A stretch of 5,461 nucleotides of DNA from Burkholderiales bacterium. GTDB lineage: Bacteria > Pseudomonadota > Gammaproteobacteria > Burkholderiales > Burkholderiaceae_E. Of this stretch, positions 1 to 5,461 are shown piece after piece; position 1 is the first letter of the stretch; the number at the start of each line of letters is the position of its first letter. Location of the stretch: the NCBI GenBank assembly GCA_020348765.1, contig CP070753.1:1876335-1881795 (forward strand). Reading direction: 5' to 3'. The translations under genes and the position numbers were made by a program. Under the pieces are notes generated by a model. That model had not been told where the DNA came from and did not search any database. It saw only the letters and a list, made by a program, of their open reading frames with translations.

Positions 1-1180
1 GCCCGGCCGTTCCCTCGTCCCCCGGGCCGTCATTGCCCTTCGCCGGCCTGGGCTCGGCCTGACGCATCGCACTCTGCAGCGCCGCGACCTCGGACTCGGA
101 CAGCTCGATCCAGCGGCCGCGACGCAGCCCGCGCGGCAGCGCGACCGGGCCGTAGCGGATTCGGACCAGGCGGCTGACCGTCAGGCCGACGGCCTCGAAC
201 ATGCGCCGGACTTCGCGGTTCCTTCCCTCGCCGATCGTCACCCGGTACCAGACATTGGCGCCATCGCCGCCGATTTCCTCCAGGCTGGCGAACGCGGCGG
301 TACCGTCTTCGAGCTCGATGCCGTCGACGAGCGACTGGCGCGCCTCGTCGCCGAGCCGGCCGAGCACGCGAACCGCGTACTCGCGCTCCCACCCGTAGCG
401 CGGGTGCATCAGCTTGTTGGCCATTTCGCCCGAGGTCGTGCAAACCAGCAGCCCTTCGGTATTGAAGTCGAGCCGGCCCACCGTCACCCAGCGCGCCCCC
501 TTGAGCCGGGGCAGGCGCTCGAACACGGTGGCTCGCTCGCCGGGATCGTCGCGCGTGACCATCTCGCCCGCCGGCTTGTGGTAGAGCAGCACGCGCGGCG
601 GCGCCAGCGCCACGCGCCGCTTGATCGGTTTGCCATTGACCCGCACCTGGTCACCGGGCGCGATGCGCTGTCCGATGTGCGCCGGCTGCCCGTTGACCGA
701 AACCCGTCCGGCGACGATCAGCTCCTCCATGTCGCGACGCGACCCCAGGCCGGCGTCCGCCAGCACCTTGTGCAACTTGGGCGTCTCCTCTTCGGCACGC
801 GCCCGCGGCGGGCCGCGGCGCCGTGCCGCTGCAGCCTGCAGACCGAAGGCCGCGCGCCGGGCAAAGAACGGCACCGGGTCTTCGTCGGCGCCGTCGTCGG
901 CGCCCGACCCGGTGCGCGCGCCTCCCGGTGGGGCCTCGGCCCCTGCCTCGCCTTCGGCGCCCTTGCGCGCGACGCCGCGCCGACGCTGGAACACGCCCCG
1001 CGTGCGCCCGCGGCGTCGGCCCGGGGCCTTGCCCTCGCGCTCGCGTCCCGGTTGCGCATCGCCAGGCGCCGGCCCCTGGGTCGAGGCCTGCGTCGGCTGC
1101 TTGGGGTCGTCGGCGACCACGGCCGTCACGGCGGCCTCGTCATCCCTGGGATTTGAATCTCGTTGCACTTGTGACCTCAC
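1..1180 (-). CDS. rluB: 23S rRNA pseudouridine synthase B, 3' end cut by the window edge
   Basis: This is an RsuA/RluB-family enzyme that isomerises a uridine in 23S rRNA (U2605 in E. coli) during large-subunit maturation in the cytoplasm. No stop occurs before base 1, so 393 residues are visible. Residues 1-133 form a low-complexity stretch rich in R, G, A, E and P. An S4 RNA-binding domain follows (about 135-190, [16 protein letters not shown]), then the catalytic domain. [10 protein letters not shown] starts at 200, GRLDFNTEG carries the predicted catalytic Asp238, and [11 protein letters not shown] lies at 317-327. The region ends with [15 protein letters not shown] and an acidic helix, then an R/P/G-rich tail. 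I chose the GTG at 1180-1178 because it overlaps the scpB stop in a GTGA, a coupling arrangement; a GTG at 1168 is possible. No strong Shine-Dalgarno is visible. RluB is preferred over RsuA/RluE from the motif set and the scpB neighbour. Confidence 0.93.
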   Translation of the reverse strand, partial: MRSQVQRDSNPRDDEAAVTAVVADDPKQPTQASTQGPAPGDAQPGREREGKAPGRRRGRTRGVFQRRRGVARKGAEGEAGAEAPPGGARTGSGADDGADEDPVPFFARRAAFGLQAAAARRRGPPRARAEEETPKLHKVLADAGLGSRRDMEELIVAGRVSVNGQPAHIGQRIAPGDQVRVNGKPIKRRVALAPPRVLLYHKPAGEMVTRDDPGERATVFERLPRLKGARWVTVGRLDFNTEGLLVCTTSGEMANKLMHPRYGWEREYAVRVLGRLGDEARQSLVDGIELEDGTAAFASLEEIGGDGANVWYRVTIGEGRNREVRRMFEAVGLTVSRLVRIRYGPVALPRGLRRGRWIELSESEVAALQSAMRQAEPRPAKGNDGPGDEGTAG

Positions 1181-1818
1181 GATGAAACCGGCTCGATCCC
1201 GCTCGGGTCGGAACCGGTCATGACTGGTGCCTGCGCGACCTCGGCCGCCTCTGCCGCGGGCGCGGTCTCGAGCGGAATCAGTCGCTGCTCGAGCTGTTCG
1301 GCACCGCCGCCATCGGACAGTGCCGGAAGCTCGGCCAGCGCGCGCAAGCCAAGGTCGTCCAGGAACTGCCGCGTGGTGCCGAGCAAGGCCGGTCTTCCGA
1401 TCACGTCCTTGTGTCCGATGACCTCGATCCAGCCGCGATCCTCGAGCGTCTTGACGATCTGCGAGGACACCGACACGCCGCGGATCTCCTCGATGTCGCC
1501 GCGCGTCACCGGCTGGCGGTAGGCGATGATCGCGAGCGTTTCCATCAAGGCCCGCGAGTAACGGGGCGGCTTGTCCGGACTGAGCCGCGCCAGGTACGGG
1601 GCCATCTCGGTACGGCTCTGAAAGCGCCAACCGCCCGAGACCGTCACCAACTCCAGCCCGCGATCGCTCCAGTCGGCCCGCAGGTCATCGAGCAGTACCC
1701 GCACCGTGTCGGGGCCGACTTCGCCGTCGAACAGGCGGCGCAAGTGCCCGAGCGGCAACGGCTCGCTCGCGCAGAGCAATGCAGTCTCGACGACTTTCTT
1801 CGCCTCGGCGGAATTCAT
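1177..1818 (-). CDS. scpB: Segregation and condensation protein B
   Basis: ScpB is the winged-helix kleisin-binding partner that works with ScpA and SMC in chromosome condensation and segregation. The 213-residue protein has two winged-helix domains (about 3-75 and 86-165). The second carries the family hallmark [20 protein letters not shown] followed by DIEEIRGV (88-115). Later comes [18 protein letters not shown] (141-158). After about 165 there is an A/E/P-rich tail without clear structure, ordinary for this family. The reading frame is open to a GTG at 1860, but I chose the ATG at 1818 because [21 protein letters not shown] matches the usual family N-terminus. Neither start has a strong ribosome-binding site. 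The TGA overlaps the GTG of rluB, so the two are probably one transcript. scpA, which normally precedes scpB, is not in the window. Confidence 0.95.
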   Translation of the reverse strand: MNSAEAKKVVETALLCASEPLPLGHLRRLFDGEVGPDTVRVLLDDLRADWSDRGLELVTVSGGWRFQSRTEMAPYLARLSPDKPPRYSRALMETLAIIAYRQPVTRGDIEEIRGVSVSSQIVKTLEDRGWIEVIGHKDVIGRPALLGTTRQFLDDLGLRALAELPALSDGGGAEQLEQRLIPLETAPAAEAAEVAQAPVMTGSDPSGIEPVSS

Positions 1819-1860
1819 CGCTCGGAACCAACCGAATCGGTGCGCGCACGTGCGCGTCAC

Positions 1861-2129
1861 CCGTTAGGGGCCTGGGATCGGACCAGGAAGGACCCGGCTC
1901 AACGTGTACTCTGGAACCCGGGGCATGGCCCACCGCCATGTGGGCTCGGGGCGCCGGGTCGGGCGCGTCGGGCGGAGCGGCTTGCCCCGCGCCCCCGTTG
2001 CATCGCGCCGCTGCCGCGCGCGCCAGCAAGGTATTTCGACGTCGCATTATATCGAGAACCGCGGGCCGGGGCCACAACTGGCCGCAGCGGCGAGCAGGCG
2101 TCGATCGGCCCGAGGCGCCTGTCGCCAGG
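1861..2129. other. Gap between scpB and the homologous part of the SDR
   Basis: No recognisable gene is present on either strand. The minus-strand frame of the broken SDR runs on through part of this stretch to a stop at 1899, but the translation is low-complexity (R, G, A, P) and unlike the family. The stretch holds a minus-strand TATAAT (2051-2046) and two small hairpins. One is CATGGC-ccacc-GCCATG at 1924-1940. The other is CCTGG-N7-CCAGG at 1871-1887. It also marks the place where an upstream scpA would be expected. It probably serves as leader and promoter for scpB-rluB, and perhaps as the scar of a deletion. Confidence 0.5.
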
Positions 2130-2699
2130 TGCGAGCGTCCGGACCAGCATGTTGAGCGCCGCCTTCGAGGCCCGGTATCCGTACCAGCGACCGAGCCGGT
2201 TGTCCTCGATACCGCCGACGCGCGCCGAGATCGCGGCGAACGCCGACTTGCGGTCTCGCGCGAGCAAGGGCAGCAGATCGCGCGCCAGCAGCGCCGGCCC
2301 CATCGCGTTGCCCCGGAAGCTGCGTTCGAGCCTCGCCCCGTCCAGCGCCTGCCACGACTTCTCGGGCTGCATTCCGGCGCCGTCGTGCAACAGGCCGGAG
2401 GCGACCACGACCAGATGCAGGCTCGCGCCGACCCCATCCCGTACCGTGGCGCCAGCCGCTGCGATGCTCGCGGGCTCCTCGAGCTCGAGCCGCGCCGGGC
2501 ACACCTTGGCATGTGGCTCGCCCACCTGGTCGCGAGCCATCGCAAACACCCGGCTCACGGCCGGGTCCGCGACCAGGGCCTGGGTCAACGCGGCCCCGAT
2601 TCCCCCGCTGGCACCGACCACCGCCACGTTCAGGTCGCGGCCGAACGACGGCAGCAGCGTACCGACCGGCCGAGCATGCGCCCCGCTTGCATCGCCCAT
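1899..2699 (-). pseudogene. Short-chain dehydrogenase/reductase (CsgA/C-factor type), C-terminus lost
   Basis: The first about 190 of 266 residues form a typical NAD(P)-binding SDR. NVAVVGASGGIG gives the cofactor loop (Gly-rich motif at 29-35). LVVVASGLLHDG stands where the NAG-type motif falls. Asn131 (RGNAMGPALL), Ser158 (AAISARVGGIEDNRL), Tyr175 and Lys179 (YRASKAALNML) would form the active-site tetrad. After VRTLA (near base 2130) the expected family continuation, including the ALHPGTVDT-type loop and C-terminal substrate-binding part (about 65-70 residues), is missing in all three minus frames. It is replaced by an Arg/Gly/Ala/Pro-rich tail to the TGA at 1899. I chose the ATG at 2699 because it lies 28 residues ahead of the Gly-rich motif; no good ribosome-binding site is seen. 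I judge it a 3'-truncated pseudogene. A functional protein with an unusual tail is less likely. The substrate is unknown. Confidence 0.72.
2046..2074 (-). promoter_or_regulatory. Candidate promoter for scpB-rluB
   Basis: The minus strand carries a perfect TATAAT at 2051-2046 in an AT pocket that stands out in this GC-rich DNA. At 17-base spacing the -35 box would be TGGCCC (2074-2069), matching only three of six consensus bases. TTGTGG (2077-2072) sits at a less favourable 20-base spacing. Transcription would begin near 2039 and give an scpB leader of about 220 bases. The call rests mainly on the -10 match and on lying upstream of scpB. Confidence 0.35.
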
Positions 2700-3165
2700 G
2701 GCGGGAACCATAGCAGCACCGATCGCCACACGCCGGCGCGCCGCGTCGCCGGCGTGGGATACATCTGCCGTCGATGGCGGCGACGACCGTTGCACTCGCA
2801 TTGCCCCGACACCGCGATTCCGCGGTCGCGGCAAGCCTGCTGGCGTTGTGCGGAAGCGAGCTCGCGTGGCTGCTGCTGCGCGCGAAGTCCGCGGTGACGC
2901 CGGCGAGCGCGATCACGCACCCGCGGGTCGTGAGCCCGATACCCGGTGTACGCCCCGTGCCGCTGATGGCAACGGGCGCCTGCATCGCCGGGCTCACGTC
3001 CGCGGTCGGCTGGATCGAGGACCGGGTCGTCGGCGCGCGCGCTGCCGGCCGATGGCCGCTGATCGGGTTATCCCGAATACAGCTGGGCCCGGCAGCTGTC
3101 TATTTTCGTCGGTTCATTGCCATCAAGTGTCCGGGGCACAACGGGACCCATCGCCCCTTCCGAAC
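2700..3165. other. Divergent intergenic region between the SDR and dctP
   Basis: About 475 bases separate the leftward SDR from the rightward dctP. No protein I recognise is encoded on either strand. On the plus strand the dctP frame stays open upstream to an ATG at 2774, and a hand count of 2774-3060 gave about 86 percent G/C at third positions. However, there is no ribosome-binding site at 2774, no known motif, and the signal peptide and ribosome-binding site at 3166-3176 fix the dctP start. The right end is locally AT-richer (TATTTTCG at 3101-3108) and carries an inverted repeat, so the dctP promoter is probably there. I cannot place -35 and -10 boxes with confidence. Confidence 0.5.
3079..3099. 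promoter_or_regulatory. Candidate operator: inverted repeat ahead of dctP
   Basis: ACAGCTG (3079-3085) and CAGCTGT (3093-3099) are perfect 7-base arms around a 7-base GC spacer. The repeat lies 76 bases before the dctP ATG and directly before an AT-rich TATTTT. Its size and position suit a site for a dimeric helix-turn-helix regulator of the TRAP operon. No regulator gene is in the window, so the binding protein is unknown, and a transcript hairpin is an alternative. Confidence 0.4.
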
Positions 3166-3170
3166 GGAGA
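3166..3170 (+). promoter_or_regulatory. Ribosome-binding site of dctP
   Basis: GGAGA lies five bases before the ATG at 3176. It decides the start among several in-frame upstream possibilities, because the frame is open for another 402 bases. The residues from 3176 also form a clean signal peptide. An out-of-frame ATG at 3172 is ignored. Confidence 0.75.
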
Positions 3171-3175
3171 AATGC

Positions 3176-4186
3176 ATGCACACAGCAACCAAGTCCGCTC
3201 TCGTCGCCAGCGTCGTGCTGGCATTCGCGAGCACCGAGGCTCTGGCCGCGATGACCTGGAACGTTTCGCTCTGGGGCAAGCGACGGGCCTTCACCGAACA
3301 CATCGAGAAGCTGGCTGAACTGGTCGCGGCCAAGACCAACGGCGAGTTCAAGCTGAACCTGGGCTACGGGGAGACGCTGTCGAAGAACCGCGAGAACCTC
3401 GACGGCATCAAGATCGGCGCCTTCGAGATGGCACAGATCTGCGCCGGCTACCACGAGAACAAGAACCCGACGCTCACGGTGCTGGAGCTTCCGTTCCTCG
3501 GCGTGCAGGACCTGAAGCAGGAGATCGCGGTGTCGCAGGCGCTGTACGAGCACCCGGCCGTCAAGAAGGACCTGGCGCGCTGGGACGCGATGGCGCTGAT
3601 GCCGTCGCCGATGCCGCAGTACAACGTCGCCGGCACCGGCGAAGCGCCGAAGAGCCTGGCAGACTTCCAGGGGCGTCGAATTCGGGCCACCGGCGGCCTC
3701 GGTGAGGCATTCAAGACCATCGGCGCAGTGCCGACCTCGGTCACCGCTTCGGAGGCCTACAACGCGATGGAGTCGGGCGTCCTCGACTCGGTGGCGTTCG
3801 CGCAGCATGCGCACCTGGCGTTCCGCACCGTGGACCTCGCCAAGTGGTGGACCGTCAACCTGAACCCCGGTACGGTGCAGTGCCCGGTCGTGGTCAGCAT
3901 CGCGTCCTACAAGGGGCTGAAGCCCGAGTTCCGCGAGGCGCTCGACAGCTCGATCAAAGAGTCGCTCGAGCACTATCTGGCCAAGTACGGCGAGGTGTAC
4001 AAGAAGTGGGATCCGCTGCTCGAGAAGAAGGGCATCCAGAAGGTGTCCTTCAGCAAGGAGCAGATCGCCGAGTTCCGTGCGCGGGCGGCCGAGCCGGCAC
4101 GCGCGGCCTGGGTCAAGAAGATGGATGCGCAGGGCGTCCCGGGCCAAGAGTTGTACGACCTGGTGATGAAGACGCTGGGCAACTGA
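3176..4186 (+). CDS. dctP: TRAP transporter solute-binding protein, DctP family
   Basis: This periplasmic binding protein captures a substrate, usually a carboxylate, and delivers it to the DctQM membrane complex. The 336-residue length is normal for the family. Residues 1-24 are a Sec signal peptide: basic start (HTATK), hydrophobic core (ALVASVVLAFA) and a probable cut after EALA. The mature protein begins with a short beta strand (MTWNVSLWG). Domain I follows, with GIKIGAFEMAQICAGYH at 78-93. Then comes the hallmark GRRIRATGG (166-174), whose Arg170 aligns by position with the carboxylate-clamping Arg of TRAP binding proteins (Arg147 in SiaP). SVTASEAYNAMESGVLDSV (188-206) lines the cleft in relatives. 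A long C-terminal helical part runs from 250 to 336. Two Cys (89 and 236) remain in the mature protein. Substrate cannot be assigned; the C4-dicarboxylate label is only the family name. Confidence 0.93.
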   Translation: MHTATKSALVASVVLAFASTEALAAMTWNVSLWGKRRAFTEHIEKLAELVAAKTNGEFKLNLGYGETLSKNRENLDGIKIGAFEMAQICAGYHENKNPTLTVLELPFLGVQDLKQEIAVSQALYEHPAVKKDLARWDAMALMPSPMPQYNVAGTGEAPKSLADFQGRRIRATGGLGEAFKTIGAVPTSVTASEAYNAMESGVLDSVAFAQHAHLAFRTVDLAKWWTVNLNPGTVQCPVVVSIASYKGLKPEFREALDSSIKESLEHYLAKYGEVYKKWDPLLEKKGIQKVSFSKEQIAEFRARAAEPARAAWVKKMDAQGVPGQELYDLVMKTLGN

Positions 4187-4194
4187 CCAGTCAT

Positions 4195-4223
4195 CGGAAC
4201 GGGGTCGGCACGGTCCCGTTCCG
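4195..4223 (+). other. Intercistronic hairpin between dctP and dctQ
   Basis: CGGAACGGG (4195-4203) pairs perfectly with CCCGTTCCG (4215-4223). A G-T pair at 4204/4214 extends it to 10 bp around a 9-base loop. It begins eight bases after the dctP stop. No T-run follows, so it is not a classic intrinsic terminator. Such structures after binding-protein genes commonly protect the upstream message from 3' decay or cause partial termination, giving more binding protein than permease. That role is inferred here. Confidence 0.6.
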
Positions 4224-4234
4224 GCTCGAGCCGG
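4221..4234. repeat. 14-base perfect palindrome downstream of the hairpin
   Basis: CCGGCTCGAGCCGG is a perfect palindrome sharing its first three bases with the right arm of the preceding hairpin. In RNA it would form a short stem that competes at its base with that hairpin. A GCCGG at 4257-4261 could also pair with the CCGGC at 4231-4235. The dctP-dctQ spacer can therefore fold in more than one way. It could instead be a DNA-binding site. Confidence 0.4.
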
Positions 4235-4270
4235 CCTGCATCCCCGGCGGGTGCGGGCCGGTGTTCGTTT

Positions 4271-4275
4271 AGGGG
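4271..4275 (+). promoter_or_regulatory. Ribosome-binding site of dctQ
   Basis: AGGGG lies five bases before the ATG at 4281. It favours that start over the in-frame GTG at 4251, which sits in the hairpin-rich spacer and would add only an uninformative Arg-rich segment. Confidence 0.65.
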
Positions 4276-4280
4276 CGCGC

Positions 4281-4919
4281 ATGTCCTCGGCTTCAACGGT
4301 ACGCACCGACGATTCGTCACTGTCGCGGGTCGACCAGGTGCTGTTCCGGCTGGAATCGGCGCTGAACATGGCCGGCGGGATGGTCGTGCTGATGCTGATG
4401 CTGCTGGCGGTGGCGCAGATCTTCGGCCGCAAGCTGTTCAACCAGCCGATTCCCGGCTTCATCGACTGGGTCGAGCAGTTCATGGCCGTGTTCGCGTTCG
4501 TCGGCATCGCGTACTGCCAGCGGCTCGGCGGGCACATCCGCATGGACATCCTGATCGGTCGCTTCCGCGGGCGCTCGCTGTGGATGATCGAGCTGGCCAA
4601 CACGGTCGTGATCCTGCTTCTGACCTCGGCGCTGATCTACGGCTCGTGGCTGCACTTCCGGCGCGCCCTCGACCTCGGCGACTCGACGATCGACATTGCG
4701 CTGCCGACCTGGCCGGCCAAGCTGGTCGTGCCGCTGGCGCTGGGCGTGCTGTGGCTGCGGCTGGTCGTCCAGCTGTTCGGCTACTGGCGTGCATTCAAGC
4801 GCAGTGAGACCGAGCCGGTGGCCGTGCCGCTGATCGAGGATGCGGCCACGATCGCCGAGCGCGAGGTGGAAAGCGCGCTCAGCGACACGGACACGCCCGG
4901 CGGGGAGCCGGCCCGATGA
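4281..4919 (+). CDS. dctQ: TRAP transporter small permease, DctQ family
   Basis: DctQ is the small inner-membrane subunit that joins DctM to form the TRAP membrane complex. The 212-residue protein has the expected four hydrophobic segments at about 30-48, 66-80, 102-122 and 145-168. Before the first is a polar N-terminus with an amphipathic helix (VDQVLFRLESALN). The conserved loops are present: FGRKLFNQPIPGFIDWVEQF (48-67) and GIAYCQRLGGHIRMDIL (75-91). The polar, acidic tail after 170 (about 40 residues) is ordinary in length. The gene follows dctP after 94 bases and its TGA overlaps the dctM ATG in ATGA, so dctQ and dctM are probably translationally coupled. Confidence 0.93.
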   Translation: MSSASTVRTDDSSLSRVDQVLFRLESALNMAGGMVVLMLMLLAVAQIFGRKLFNQPIPGFIDWVEQFMAVFAFVGIAYCQRLGGHIRMDILIGRFRGRSLWMIELANTVVILLLTSALIYGSWLHFRRALDLGDSTIDIALPTWPAKLVVPLALGVLWLRLVVQLFGYWRAFKRSETEPVAVPLIEDAATIAEREVESALSDTDTPGGEPAR

Positions 4920-5461
4920 CCCCGTTCGAGTGGGGCATCCTGTGGTCGGTCGTGCTGGTCGTGTTGGTGCTGATCGGAGTGCGGGTCGGTTTTGCCGCGG
5001 CCCTGGTCGGGCTGCTCGGACTGATCAGCATTCAGGCCGAACGCCTGGGCTTCGAGCGCGGCTTCGACGTCGCGTTGAAGCTGGCCGGCACGATCCCGCA
5101 TTCCAAGGCGACCACCTATGCGCTGTCGCTGATCCCGACCTTCATCCTGATCGGCTATCTCGCGTTCTACGCGGGGCTGACCCGTAACCTGTTCGAGGCC
5201 GCCAAGCGCTGGGTCGGCTGGCTGCCCGGCGGGCTGGGCGTCTCGACCATCTTCGCCACGGCCGGGTTCGCCGCGGTCTCCGGCGCGTCGGTGGCGACCT
5301 CGGCCGTGTTCGCGCGCATCGCGATCCCGGAGATGCTGGCGATCGGCTATGACAAGCGCTTCGCCGCCGGGGTGGTCGCAGCCGGCGGAACGCTGGCGAC
5401 GCTGATCCCGCCGAGCGCGCTGCTCGTCATCTACGCGATCATCGTCGAGGAGTCCGTCGGC
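4916..5461 (+). CDS. dctM: TRAP transporter large permease, DctM family, 3' end cut by the window edge
   Basis: DctM is the transport subunit, which couples an ion gradient to uptake of substrate delivered by DctP. The first 182 residues are visible of a protein usually around 430 long, and the frame is still open at the last base. The visible part has an N-terminal membrane pair (about 6-40). A loop IPHSKATTYALSLIPTFILI (60-79) follows. The characteristic AVSGASVATSAVFARIAIPEM lies at 120-140. GGTLATLIPPSALLVIY (157-173) matches the family's GT-LG-LIPPS signature, with Ala in place of the usual Gly. The ATG at 4916 overlaps the dctQ stop, and GGGGAG (4902-4907) eight bases upstream is a good ribosome-binding site. 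Confidence 0.95.
   Translation, partial: MTPFEWGILWSVVLVVLVLIGVRVGFAAALVGLLGLISIQAERLGFERGFDVALKLAGTIPHSKATTYALSLIPTFILIGYLAFYAGLTRNLFEAAKRWVGWLPGGLGVSTIFATAGFAAVSGASVATSAVFARIAIPEMLAIGYDKRFAAGVVAAGGTLATLIPPSALLVIYAIIVEESVG

Noticed and set aside
404..1223. Plus-strand open frames across the rluB region
   Set aside because: The minus strand encodes an unmistakable RluB here, and the plus translations lack motifs.
1871..1887. T-arm-like hairpin CCTGG-N7-CCAGG suggesting a tRNA
   Set aside because: The minus-strand loop is TCCGATC rather than TTCRANY, and no matching acceptor, D or anticodon arms surround it.
1924..1940. Hairpin CATGGC-ccacc-GCCATG as a terminator
   Set aside because: The stem is only six pairs and no T-run follows on either strand. 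Too weak to call.
3117..3145. TTGCCA (3117-3122) as a -35 box for dctP
   Set aside because: The -10 position at 17-base spacing reads AACGGG, which does not resemble a -10 box.
2940..3175. Sigma-54 (GG-N10-GC) promoter ahead of dctP, as known for some dct operons
   Set aside because: I searched by eye for TGGCAC-N5-TTGC and found no match with correct spacing.
1411..3318. A 635-codon plus-strand open frame
   Set aside because: It runs antisense through scpB and the SDR and into dctP out of frame. The translation is Arg/Pro/Ala-rich without domains, as expected of shadow frames in GC-rich DNA.
3068..4603. A 511-codon minus-strand open frame opposite dctP and dctQ
   Set aside because: It is antisense to two clear family proteins, has no motif of its own and a repetitive Arg/Leu/Asp/His-rich composition. 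It is a shadow.
1..5461. CRISPR arrays, insertion sequences, phage or defence genes, or a new system
   Set aside because: No repeat arrays, transposase, terminal repeats or toxin/defence motifs were seen. The genes are housekeeping and a TRAP uptake operon.

Overview
The window is very GC-rich. Its gene content (scpB followed by rluB, and a dctPQM TRAP operon) suggests a high-GC proteobacterium, probably beta or gamma. This is inferred from gene order and protein style; no search was run.

Left half, minus strand. From about 2700 down to 1 the genes read leftward. First comes a short-chain dehydrogenase of the CsgA/C-factor type (start near 2699). It is convincing up to its YxxxK helix but loses the family's C-terminal part at about 2130 and looks like a pseudogene. 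About 80 to 310 bases further on are scpB (1818-1177), for a chromosome-condensation partner of SMC, and rluB (1180-1, cut by the window edge), for a 23S rRNA pseudouridine synthase. These two overlap in a GTGA and are probably co-translated. scpA, the usual upstream partner of scpB, is absent here. A perfect TATAAT on the minus strand near 2050 may be the scpB-rluB promoter.

Middle. Bases 2700-3175 separate the leftward and rightward gene blocks and hold no gene I can identify. The main structure there is a 21-base inverted repeat, ACAGCTG-N7-CAGCTGT, 76 bases upstream of dctP. It is a candidate operator.

Right half, plus strand. dctP, dctQ and dctM form a tripartite ATP-independent periplasmic (TRAP) transporter. 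DctP is a secreted solute-binding protein, DctQ a small four-helix membrane subunit, and DctM the large ion-coupled permease (first 182 residues in the window). The dctP-dctQ gap carries a strong 9-10 bp hairpin followed by a 14-base palindrome, which could set the high binding-protein to permease ratio. dctQ and dctM overlap in an ATGA. The substrate is probably an organic acid, but it cannot be read from the sequence.

I see no new biological system. The points that most deserve a second look are the broken SDR and missing scpA around 1861-2130, the intercistronic hairpins, and the inverted repeat ahead of dctP.
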